Below are positions 32,850 through 43,449 of a DNA stretch of 64,000 bases, in pieces (within the stretch, counting starts at the first letter, position 1; every line of letters begins with the position of its first letter). This stretch comes from Bettongia penicillata ogilbyi. Its lineage: Eukaryota; Chordata; Mammalia; Diprotodontia; Potoroidae. Position numbers and translations under genes: made by a program. The stretch is taken from NCBI GenBank assembly GCA_023548195.1, contig JAJHZJ010000252.1, forward strand, positions 3,355,395 to 3,419,394, in the 5' to 3' direction. The notes under the pieces were generated by a model. The model did not search any database, was not told the origin of the DNA, and saw only the letters and a list, made by a program, of their open reading frames with translations.

Positions 32850-34000
32850 CTCTCCAGCTTTTCCAAACACATAAAGATGATTCATTTTGTTTTTCTTTCC
32901 TTTCTTAAAACCCCAATTTTCATGTGAGTTGGAGTTTATTTTTATTTTTTTCCCTAGGTCTCATGGAGTCATGAGAAGGTTTGAATCTATTTTTAATTTG
33001 GCTGTTTAACCCCGACCTGGGGTGGAGGGGAGAGGGGGTGGGGTTGACTGGAATGATAGCACTACTGGACCACACCAGACTTGGAGTCAGCTCTTCAGTT
33101 TTTGGGATGCAAAGGTTTCAAATAGGTGCTGAAATGTTAACTTTCTTTATAAGAATACCACTAATGAGCTTAATTAGTGATTACAAATCTCTCCAAGAGA
33201 ATGAAAGACGAGGAGAATGCTTGACTGATTCACAGACTTTTGAGGGAAACAGGGCTAGCAGTGACTTTAAGTAATTCAACATTTCTTTATAAACTTTGCC
33301 ATGTCCTTGGAATTCCTCTTCCCTAAAGTGGTACTTTATTCTTTTGTTTTATTCATTCATTGATTCATTTATATTTTAAGCTCAACAACTGCCAAACTCC
33401 ACAAATATTCAAATATATAAAGAATAAATCATTGTACATGAAAATGATAAATTCCATTATTTTTAGTTTTGACACTGGTATTTTCATCCCTCCAGGTACC
33501 TACTGTGGGTAGAGAAGATTCCATTACTCTATTCTTTTTTTTTTTTGCAGCATCTTATTGGAATTTTGTCCCAAAATATATTTGTGCCTAAATACACTTC
33601 TTTGTAGAGCAAGAGAACCATTTCCTCAACTGAAATGTCCTATCTTTCTCTCTACTTCTTTGCATTGTCTTCTTTTAATGCAGTTCTAGAAACCTGACTA
33701 TTTCTTCACCCAGACTGAAGTACCACAAACACAAGACACTTCATTATCCATCTTGTATTTCAACTCTTACTTCACTCTTTCTTACATCTGCTCAATGATA
33801 ACCAATCATTAACTTACAATAATACATTAGGATAGGACTATTTTCCTTTAGTTAGAGATTTGCAATTAGCCTAGGTCAAACTATTTTGAGATTCTTAGCT
33901 CCCGAAATAATTGTGAACTTAAAAAGTTTTCCCTACTATACATTTTAGTCTAAACCTAAAACTTGATTGTCTAGTAATCAGTGCTCTCTTATTTTCGTCT
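32850..34000. other. No recognised feature
   Basis: AT-rich with T runs at about 32940 and 33530. No repeat family recognised, no long frames. Confidence 0.45.
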
Positions 34001-34004
34001 CAGG

Positions 34005-34007
<3 letters not shown>

Positions 34008-34077
<70 letters not shown>
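34008..34077. repeat. (TC)n microsatellite
   Basis: Seventy bases of pure TC dinucleotide. Confidence 0.98.
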
Positions 34078-34080
<3 letters not shown>

Positions 34081-34279
34081 TCCCCCAGTCCACTTTCCTC
34101 CCTTATTTTCATTTCTTTTTCTCATTGTCCTACCTCTATATATTCTTCTAGGTCTTTCTCTTCTCTGCCTTCTTAGTTTTCTTCCTGTTATCATTTTTCT
34201 CCTTCTGTGTTCTTTTTTCTGTTGCTTTCACTTTCTCTCTCCAAGTCCATTTTCAGTGGTCTCCATTTCCTTCTTTCTA

Positions 34280-34564
34280 CAGCTATCCCTTTCCACAGCC
34301 TGACTTTCTCCACTGTGGTTTTGATATATTGTGGGTAGGCATAAGAAGTCAAATGGGAATTTTGGGAAGTTTTGTGGAGGCCAGCAGATGACACAGAGCC
34401 TATGATCAAATATTTAACCCAAATTTTACAATAAGGCACTCTACGTCTTAAAAGAAAAAAAAATTCCAACCTCTGGTATGAAGGGAGGGTGAAAAATTTT
34501 ACATGAATTTTCCAAATCCCTGGGCTCTGTGTTCCTAACTTCCACAATATGGAAGGGATAACTG
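34280..34564 (+). mobile_element. TIR DNA transposon (MITE), copy B
   Basis: Ends CAGCTATCCCTTTCCA and ATGGAAGGGATAACTG are inverted. The interior shares 'gactttctccactgtggttt', 'tcaaatgggaattttggga' and 'tttacatgaattttccaaat' with copy A. CCAGCAGATGACA sits at 34381-34393. CAGT-type ends are typical of pogo/Tigger-like elements, but the family is not identified. Confidence 0.75.
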
Positions 34565-34689
34565 TTTTATCTGCCTCCTTTTTGTGGCTTTAGTCCAATC
34601 CATTTCCCCAACCCCTATCCTTCATATCCTCGCTTTGTTTTTAATCTTTATTTATGCCATTTCTACTTCTGGGTCTGTTTGCCTTGATC

Positions 34690-37470
34690 ATTTCTTTTTG
34701 ATTTTATTTGATTCTGAGGCTGTATGAGAAGTCATTGAAGTTTACTGAATTTAGGAGAGTGACAGAGTTGAATTTGCGCTTAAGGAGAATCATTTTGGCA
34801 ATAGTGTGGAGGTTGGGCTGGAACTGGGAAGAGGCCTGAGGCAGGAAAGGAGGTTTTTTGCAATAATCCAGGCAAGAGGTAATGAGGGTCTGAACCAAAG
34901 TGGCAGCAGTGTGAGCAGAGAAAAGGGATTATGTTCAAGAGATGTTATGGAGGTCAGAAAGGCAAGATTTGACAACTGATTGGATATATACAATTATGGG
35001 GGATGAGGAGTCATGAATAATGTCGAGGCTATGAACCTAGGAGGAGACTAGAAAAAGAGTGGTGACTTAGAAGATAGTGATGATTTGGAAGAGAAATGTG
35101 TTTGTGGGTAAAGATGAATTCTGTTCTGAGCATGTTAAATTTGAAATGTCTATGGGGTATTCAGTTTGAAATGTCATACGAAACAGGCTTGGGGAAGAGT
35201 TTAGGGATGGAATACAGATTGGGAGTCTGACATAGAGATGATAATTTAACCCATGGGAGCTCAGTAAGTATGTGTGTATGTTGGGGAGGGGGAAGAAAGG
35301 AAAGAAGAAAGAAGAGAAGAGAAGGGAAGGGAAAGGAAGGAAAGGGAAGGAAGGAGAAGGGAAAAAAAAGCCTAGGACAAAACTTGGAGAAGAACTGTAC
35401 TTAGGAGCAGGATGTGGTTGGTGAACCAGCAAAGAAATGAGAATAACTGTTTAGACAGGTAAGAGATGAACCAGGAAAGATTGGGATGACAGATGCCCAG
35501 ATAGGAGACAGGATTTAGAAGATGGTCAATAGTTTCAAAGGTAGCAACCAGATTGAGAAGGCTGAAGACTGAGAAAAGACTCTAAGATTTGATAGGACAA
35601 TTTGTTAAGTGTTGAGATCAGAGAACAAATAGGAAAGAATTGAATGAGTGAGAGGAGGAAAGTAGAGACAGTAAGGGTAGGTAGTTCCCATTCCCAGAAA
35701 TTTGAGAAAGGAAAAACAATAACTTGAGGGTATGGGGTATGGTAAAGTCTAATAAGGATGAAGCTAGGTGACTCAGTGGATAGAGCACTAGGTCTAGAGT
35801 CAAGAAGACCTGAGTTTAAAATCTGGCCTCAGACACTTACTAACTGTATGACTCTGGGCAAGAAAATGACAAACAGCTTCCACTATCTCTGCCAAGAAAA
35901 CTCCTGGATAATTGATATGCTATGATCCATGGGGTCACCAAGAGATGGACATGACTGAACAAAAATAGGAGTCTAATGAAAAGGTGTTTGGTTAATTTTT
36001 TTTCAGGATGAAGGAATATGAAACCTGTGAATGGTCGAATGGCATAGAAACCAATAAGGACAAGTTGAAGATTAGAGGAAAAGAATAATTAAAGCTGCAA
36101 TTTCCTGGGAGAAGAGATAGAGTCAAGGCATAAGAAGACAGATTGACTTTGCAAGGAGATAGGCTACTTCATTGTCAGATACTGGGAGAAAGAAAGAGAG
36201 TGAGAGTCAAGGTACTTTGAGATGAAGAGAAAAGTAGAAAAAAGACGTTGTGTTGAACAGCCTTGATTTTCTCAGTAAAGCAAGAGGCAATTTTCTTAGC
36301 TGAAAGAGAAGGTAAGAGATGAAAGTGTAGAAGGCTTGAGGAGAGAAGAGGTTTGTAAAAGCTTATGTAGGGAGTAAGATATATATAATAAAAGGATTAC
36401 CTTGTTGCATTGAGGGCTCGATTGAAGTTGGATAATATGAATTTACAATGTACTCAGTCAACATGGTGATGTGATTTCCTCCAGCCTGCTTAGCAGCACA
36501 TGGATAAAATCGAACAGTTCGAAAATGGGAGGGATTCAAGTCGGAAGTTTGGGAAGGCAAGAGTAGTGGTAATAGGAGAAGGGGATGAGGAATTTGAGAG
36601 TGGAGACATTGCAGAGTTGAATTGGCTTACTCCAGGGCCAAAATTGGAGAGGAATAGAAGTCAGTCAGGCATAATATTCTCAGAAATTAATGAGGGTTAG
36701 AGGTCTTAATGAGGATGAAGACTGGATTTAAGAGAAATGAGGAGGAATCTGGAGAGAGGGAATTGTTGGACATTATGGTCAAAGAGAGAAATATCAACAG
36801 TTTTTAATTAGGAAAATGGAGCCCTTTATGGGGGGAAGGCAGTTGTGAGATATGGTGTGTAACCATCCATTGAGGCTGAAATGGAGTAAAGGAATAGGTT
36901 ATAGAATAGAAGTATACTGAAAAATTGGGAGATTAGGAATATTTAAGGTACATGACCATGGAGACTGAACCTTCTAGTGTAAGGGCAAGAATTAGGTAAA
37001 GGAGGAAGATACTAAGCCAAGTGCTGAACTCATAGAGAAAGACAGGAGAATAACCAGAGCATCAGCCTATAAAAGCTACCATTATTTGGACAGGGTGAAA
37101 AATGTTGATACTACAGGCTTCAAAGGAGGAGCAGGTTCTAAGTGATGGTGTCAAAGGGAGGATCTGGAAGTAGCTGTGGGAAGCAAAGAGTTTTCTGACT
37201 TCCTCTCTTAGATCAGATTTTGAGAGCATGTTGGTGGAGGTTCAGTCAGTTGTAGAGAAGAAAACTGGGGATATTGTGTTTTCAGGGGGAAGCCAATCTC
37301 ACTGAGGGCTAATAAAGAAGGAAAATCTGTTCACTACGGAATGGGAAATCCAGAGTGCACGGTGGCAGGGTTGGACTGGGTCCTAGTGACAACATTACCA
37401 TGAGAATGATGAGGGTAAAGGAACAGGAAGATGGGATTAGGAATAATTTTCTCTTATGCAGTTAGTCACT
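34690..37470 (+). mobile_element. Long ancient dispersed repeat, longest copy
   Basis: Nearly 2.8 kb of purine-rich noncoding sequence with the family's usual succession: 'gaagtcattgaagtttactg', 'caataatccaggcaagagg', 'ggatgaggagtcatgaat', 'ggttggtgaaccagcaaag', and later 'tgaggctgaaatggagtaaa'. Shorter copies elsewhere align to successive parts of it on the same strand. A polypurine patch at about 35285-35368 and a SINE at 35757 interrupt it. Repeat class unknown to me. Confidence 0.55.
35757..35965 (+). mobile_element. Marsupial tRNA-derived SINE
   Basis: Head 'aagctaggtgactcagtgga', 'aagacctgagtttaaaatc', 'cctcagacacttactaactg', then a deletion that removes the 'cagtttcctcatctgt' part, and the tail 'ccaagaaaactcctgga' to 'gacatgactgaac'. 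Confidence 0.88.
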
Positions 37471-37479
37471 GATTAATTG

Positions 37480-38075
37480 ATTAATATCGGTGGTGAAAAT
37501 TTTTGGTCAGAGGAGTAGTAGATAAAAAAATCAAGTTCCCAGTCTTGTGGTTGTTGTGGACCTTGGGAATTCTCGCCTTCTCTTCTGTGAGGGGCTGGTG
37601 GGTGAGGAGGTAGTGCGTCAGGTCCCCTGGCCATACAGGCCTGGGCCTGGGCCGGGGTCTTGTGGTACCCTAGGCTGTGATGTTGCTGCTGCACCAGCCT
37701 GCTAGTTCAGGCAGTGGTGCAGACAGCCATCATCAAGAAATATAAAGCGTGACAAAGAGGTGGATGGCCTTCAGACTTGTCATAGATAAATATTAGTTCA
37801 TGGGACTCTTTCCTTACTGGTGGACATCAGTGCTGTGTGTCTGCCTCAGAGGAGGGATAGAGCTGGCAACAGCAGGAGAAAGGAGAGCTCATCTGCAGAT
37901 ATTTCTGGTGCTTTTGGCTTCCACTTTCAAGAGAGGAGATGGAAAAGACCAACCCTACATCAGGTTGTTAAAGAAAAAACAAAGCCAACATGCAGGAACT
38001 GGCATCTCATCGTGTCCCTATCTCCAGCTTGCTACACTAGAGACTTTGGGGGAACTTCTCCTTGGATGAGATCTA
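37480..38075. other. Unclassified, locally GC-rich
   Basis: 37550-37700 is GC-rich with few CpG. The rest is mixed. The + frames at 37800-38069 and 37820 onward have no recognised domain; the second runs into the CT satellite. Confidence 0.45.
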
Positions 38076-38076
38076 A

Positions 38077-38078
<2 letters not shown>

Positions 38079-38134
<56 letters not shown>

Positions 38135-38267
38135 GTCTCTCTCTCTTGGTCTCTCTCTCTCTGTCTCTCTGTCTCTCTCTCTCTGTATCTCTCTCTCTGT
38201 CTCTGTTTCTGTCTCCCTCTCTCGGTCTCTCTCTCTCTGTCTCTCTCTCTCTCTCTCTCTGTCTCTG

Positions 38268-38300
<33 letters not shown>

Positions 38301-38482
38301 TGGTCTCTCTCTCTCTGTCTCTCTGTCTCTCTCTCTCTCTGTATCTCTCTCTCTGTCTCTGTTTCTGTCTCCCTCTCTTGGTCTCTCTCTCTCTGTCTCT
38401 CTCTCTCTCTGTCTCTGTCTCTCTCTCTCGGGTCTCTCTCTCTCTCTCTCTCTTTCGGTCTCTCTCTCTCCTTCTGTTTCTC
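38079..38482. repeat. CT-rich satellite with 154-base internal duplication
   Basis: CT repeat with CTGT, TTGG and GTAT variants. The variant pattern that starts at TGGT 38147 repeats almost base for base from TGGT 38301. So the array has a higher-order unit of 154 bases in two copies. Confidence 0.92.
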
Positions 38483-38559
38483 TGAATTAGTTACTTCACC
38501 TGCAATGGCAGAGATCCTTCACTCTTATATTATCTGGTATATATTCTCTTATGTATTGT

Positions 38560-38800
38560 TGAACTGTTTTTCAGTTGTGCCTGACTCTTTGTGACCCCAT
38601 TTTTGGGTTTTCTTGGCAAAAATGCCAGAGTGATTTCCCATTTCCTTCTCCAGCTCATTTTACAGATGAGGAAACTGAGGCAAATAGGGTTAAGTGACAA
38701 AGTCACACAGCTAGTGAGTGTCAGACCAGATTTAAACTCAGGAAAATGAGGCTTCCTGATTCTAGGCCTGGCACTCTATCACCTACACAGTCCAGCTGTC
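38560..38800 (-). mobile_element. Marsupial tRNA-derived SINE, near full length
   Basis: Minus-strand tail 'cagttgtgcctgactctttg', 'gggttttcttggcaaaaatg', core 'gaggaaactgaggcaaatag', 'gtcacacagctagtgagtgt', head near 'cactctatcacctac'. Confidence 0.9.
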
Positions 38801-39750
38801 TTCTCCTTTCTCTGATTTCTGTCTGGCTATCAAATTGGACAAATGGGCTTTGTTTAGAATTGCACTACGTGACATTTGGGACTGGTATTTGGTGGGAAAT
38901 GCAGTCGAGCCTTAGATGTAAAGCTTGGGACCCTATTTCCCCTCAATTAATGAAATAGAAACCAGAAGTTAGAATAAACCTGAAGATCACATCTCCTAGT
39001 CTAACAATATTTAAAGGAGCAAACAGACAAAATTGTAGCTCCTCTCTGAGATCAGAGGGGCCAAGCTTCAACTTACCCTTCCCTGCCCCCTTCCCCCTTC
39101 TTTTCTTCCACTCCTGGCAGGAAATAAAGTCTCCCTTGGAGAAGGATGTGGGAAAAGTGGCTTGAGTTGTATGGTCTTTGAGGCAAGACACCCCCTATGC
39201 TATGAGTATGGAAAGTCTCTCACAACAATAGAAGAAAAATGAACAAAACATCTTCCCTCTATACAACACCGTAGTATTTATGGTGGGCTTGTGGAGTACA
39301 AAAACCTGGACTGCCAACTTTCTTTAAGTAATATTACTTTCTGCAGTTGATGTTTCTTTAGTTGCAGGAAAATCAAATGTACATTGGTGGAATAATTCTG
39401 TATGGTTTGGCATTTGTCCTGTGGAGGAATCAAACTTGTCTGTGATTGATATTCTCTTACAGAGGTGACGTTAAATAAACAAGCTAGCAGTGAGCCCTTT
39501 AATTTGGCATCAATCAATCAATCTATATTCTTAACAATCAGGGGTGCCACACTTATTTATGACCACTGGGCTTTACTTAACCTTCACCAGCCTTCAGTCC
39601 TACTAATTTCGGGAATTGGAATCTGTGTATTTATTCTAGTTTTTTTTTTCTTCAAATAATTAGAGTATTTAAAAAGCATTCCAATTATAAATGAGTCATA
39701 TATGTCTTTTTTTGAGGGGGAAGAGGCAACGTCTAGAACTCTAATTTAAT
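38801..39750. other. No recognised feature
   Basis: Mixed sequence; frames short. Nothing recognised. Confidence 0.45.
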
Positions 39751-39756
39751 CATGGA

Positions 39757-40090
39757 GAGGCAGAATGGATAATGTTGCACTTTGAGTCAAGAACAGTCGA
39801 GGTGAAAAAAAAAAGTCAGAGACATCTGGGTGGTAAAGTGGTTAGAGCACTGGCCCTGTAGTCAGGAGGACCTGATGACCTCAGACACTAATTGTGTGAC
39901 CCTGGGCAAGTCACTTAAACCCGATTCGCTCCCAAAACAAAACAAAAACAAAACACCTGAGCTTAAGATCCTGACTTTGATAATTACTAGCTGAGTGACC
40001 CTGGACAAATACTTAACATTTTGGAATCTCAGTTTCCTTATTTATAAAATGAGTGGCTTGGAGTAGTTGACCATGGTCTTAATTTAAAAT
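39757..40090 (+). mobile_element. MIR SINE split by a younger SINE
   Basis: Left part 'gagaggcagaatggataatg' and 'actttgagtcaagaacagtc'; right part 'acctgagcttaagatcctg', 'ctagctgagtgaccctggac' and 'tttataaaatgagtggcttg'. Together they form one MIR with the SINE at 39818-39955 between. Confidence 0.7.
39818..39955 (+). mobile_element. Short marsupial tRNA-derived SINE with A-rich tail
   Basis: Head 'gtaaagtggttagagcactg', 'cctgtagtcaggaggacctg', 'gtgtgaccctgggcaagtca' and an oligo(CAAAA) tail. It lacks the long 3' part of the other SINE type. Inserted in a MIR. Confidence 0.85.
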
Positions 40091-40303
40091 TTATTTATTT
40101 ATCATTTTAATTTAATTTAAATTTAATTTAAGATCTTATGAAGTCCCTTTGTCAAAACCCCACTCACTGATGAAGATTAGCAATTTATCTGTGACGTATA
40201 GTTTTAGAGAGTTGTCTGGGAGTACCTAAGACATTGAATGTCTTACCCAAATAATGGCTAGTATGCCTAAGTCTTCAGATTTTCAAGGATGACTCAATAT
40301 CTA

Positions 40304-40387
40304 CTTCCCTCCCCTCCCCTCCCCTCCCTTCCCTCCCCTCCCCTCCCCTCCCTTCCCTCCCCTCCCCTTTCCTTCTCTTCCTTTCCC
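40304..40387. repeat. (CCCCT)n tract, G-quadruplex-prone on minus strand
   Basis: Eighty bases of CCCCT and CCCTT units. The minus strand has at least eight runs of three to four G separated by one or two bases, so it can form a stable G-quadruplex in principle. Confidence 0.9.
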
Positions 40388-40790
40388 TCTATTATATCAA
40401 ACACATACTATATCACATTTGGAAATATACAGATTATTGAATGAAATGTTTAATTTTCATTTATGCATTTGCCACAGCATAGGTATAATCCTGAAATACC
40501 AACTGAACAATCTGTTAACAAGGGTGTGATGGATGAAGTACATGACTGGGACCAGTTACAAGAGATAAACTTAAGAAATGTCACCTCTATCTAGTTCAGG
40601 GAAGAGGAGCTATTACATTTTTTTGGTTTTTGCTATATTTGGTGCTTATGTGAAATTGTCAAAACAGGGCCATTTTGTTAAGATTCATGACCGTGTTGAT
40701 AGGAGAGTACTAAAGTGAGGAATAGGGTGAGACTTGGAAAATTTGTAGTTCTTCAGCTGCACTGTTCTGGGTATTCCTTTCTTGACTTTC

Positions 40791-41521
40791 TCCATGATTC
40801 TGAGGAGAGCTGAAGAGACAGAGGTACAGGAACTCCAAGACTGGAGTTTCCTGTGTGGGCTGTCTGGAAAGAATTCTTGGACGCAAGCATTCTTGAAGTC
40901 AAGGTGGTAAAGGTTGATTGTTATGCTTTTCAGTGGGCAAGAGTACTTAGGGAACCTGCAACCTTAGAGGGGTACCGGTAAAATTCATGTAGGATATTCT
41001 ATAGTAAAACATGCCAAATATGCTAACTAGGGGATTCGGGGCAGGGTTAGAGAGTGGTTAGTTCTTAAAGGAACATGCACTTTTAGTTTCTACTGCACAG
41101 TTATTTTACCCAGAGTTCACTGGGAAATAGCCCAAGGTGGGGCTATATGGATGTGTGCGGTTTTAGACCCGAAATGTCACTAAGTCAATTAACAGTCAGG
41201 ACTGATTAAGGAATAGCAGGCTGCTCTCATCAATGTCTTGTTAGACAAGATAAATGTAAGGGAGTATATGTACATCTAAGTCTAGTATACATATGATTGG
41301 TCAGTGAGTAGTACACAGCTGGTTCAGACTAATAAGTTCTATAGGTGTAGCTGGCTACTGTATCAGGAAAGGAGATAATGGTTGCTGCTGGGGCAGGCTG
41401 TTCTTGAGCTGGGGAGAAACTCCCTGGATAGTGTTTCAAGGCTAGGGAAAAATGTGATTTTTTAAAAAGAAATGTGATTTTAGAATTGGGATCCAAGTAC
41501 ATGCACCCAAACAACCCATCA
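40791..41521 (+). mobile_element. Solo LTR, family X copy 1
   Basis: Aligns with the copies at 51032-51900 and 58371-59135. Ends in CCCATCA. A 4-base duplication TTTC flanks it (40787-40790 and 41522-41525). The left end no longer shows TG. A 4-base duplication fits a class I (gamma-type) retrovirus LTR. No internal viral genes are adjacent. Confidence 0.75.
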
Positions 41522-41525
41522 TTTC

Positions 41526-42740
41526 TTTTGGATGGTCATGGCTGTGGAACCATTGGGGAAAGTAGCCAGGAACTCATGAAGTATGTCTATGTTTTCCTGT
41601 GTTTCTCTGTTAGTCCGTGGTTAGGTTCTGTGATGCTATGGATAGAAGATCTCCAAAGTCCTATAAAAACAAAGTCAGATGTTAACGCCTTTAGAGTACA
41701 GTGGCAGAGTAGATGGTAAGGACTTAAGGTACTCCTCCACCTTTTTGGAAAGATTGTAATTGATGACTGTTCATCCAAGCAATATGAGGGAGGATGGTGC
41801 TACCTGGAAGGGCCTGGCTTAGCACCATTGGGAAAGAGGAAGTAAACCTGAGGGTCTGAATGGAATGGGGATTCTGGATTCTCTCCTGCAGGGGTAGGGA
41901 TGGAATGGTCATTGTTCAGCCAAGAAGGAAGAAGGGGAAGAAGACAATGGTAGGAATGTTGGGAGAAGATACCCCAAAGCACTTCCTCTTCCAGGTTCTC
42001 TGACAGTTCTGAGTAGGGGGGTAGTGACAGAGGGGAAGGAGCACTAACTGAGGTGGCGGTCTTCTCTGGACTCCAAGGGTACCTCACTGGCTACAGGCTT
42101 CTCCCTTTGGCCCCCATAGCATATTGGGACCTCAGGGTGATCACCTTGATTTTCCTTAATGCTTGTTCTTAGTACTTTAGTTGGGGGTACTAAGGCATCT
42201 TCACTTATGTCATAACTTTACCCAGGGCAAATCTTTATTAAAATAACTATCACATCCATTTAAAATAGTTGATAGTTAAGAATCAATATGCTTAATTGCA
42301 TTGCTTATAATAATCATTTTTTGTCTAAAAACCCCCAAGAGGTTCAAAAAGGTGTCTGAGGAATTACCAGCAAAATTTAAAACCAGAGTAAAAATGCCAG
42401 AAGAATGACTTAAAAAACTTGTGTCTATTTCTACTTGGATTTTATTTGTGTTTGCTTATTTTTCTTCCTGCATAGGCATCATCAGAAATGTCAGATATGG
42501 AACAGCACCAGTGCCTCTGTTTGTGTTCTAATGAGGATAACATCTATTACTTCTGACATTACACTGGGCACAGAGATCAAGCCATGAATTCCAATGTTCC
42601 ACACCTTCCATGTCATGTCTTCAATTTTGAAGGAAGAGACTAGAGATCATCTCTGCGTTCTTTAGGATTGACAGTAAAACCTCCATTAACCAGAATGTTT
42701 TGAGGAATGGGGTGTTCTGATTAAATGAACTTTAGTTCAA
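41526..42740. other. Mostly unrecognised
   Basis: No gene-like frame. At 42672 a CAGTAAAACCTCCATTAACC string looks like the terminal repeat of a pogo-like transposon, but no partner end was found. Confidence 0.4.
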
Positions 42741-42744
42741 TCAG

Positions 42745-43260
42745 ATTCAGCAAACATTTTTTAATGGCTTTTAATATGTCAGGCACTGTGCTGGGCTTGC
42801 ATAGTTTGTATACTGTTCCATTAAATACAATATATTGAATTGAATTGAATCTTCGATGAATCTTAGTTCCATGAATCTCTTAGTCTTCAGGATAATAATA
42901 TTCAATTCTGTTCAATTCAGCTTAATTCAGGCAAAATTTGTTATTAAGTCCTTATAAGGTACTGGCACTACAAAGAGAAAACAAAAACCATCCGTGACCT
43001 CATAGATCTCATATTTTACTAAAAGTTAATAAACTTTTATTAAGTGCAGGCAATGTGCTAAGCATTGGGAATACAAAGAAAGGCAAAAAAATCCAAAAAA
43101 CTGTCCTTGCTCCCAAGGAACTCACAATTTAATGATCACCAATATTGGTTTGGTAGTACTGGGGAAAAGGATACGATATGTAAACAGATTAATATACAAA
43201 GTTTGAAGTTAATGGAGGCAAAAGAGAGATCTGCAAAAATCCTCTAGGTATATTTTAAGG
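42745..43260 (+). mobile_element. Ancient SINE/MIR-like fragments
   Basis: 'gtcaggcactgtgctgggc' (42778-) and, 250 bases on, 'attaagtgcaggcaatgtg' with 'agcattgggaatacaaagaa' and 'ccaaggaactcacaattta'. They are two or three overlapping copies of one old element type. Confidence 0.55.
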
Positions 43261-43449
43261 ACAGAGAAAACATTTTCAGCTAGGGATATGAGAAGTCTCC
43301 CACAAACCTTAATTTTTATCAGGCTTCCTAACAGGTCTTCGCAACTCTACTCTGTTCTCCATTTCTATGCATTCTTCCTAACAATGGAAGGATAATCTTG
43401 TCATGTCCCTTCTCTGGTCAAAATAGTCAGTGACTCTATTGCTCACTGA

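Noticed and set aside
37820..38490. 221-codon + frame
   Set aside because: The last 130 codons are CT satellite and the unique N-terminal part has no recognisable domain.
42672..42735. CAGTAAAACCTCCATTAACC as the end of a pogo-like transposon
   Set aside because: No matching inverted end or TA duplication was found within a plausible distance.
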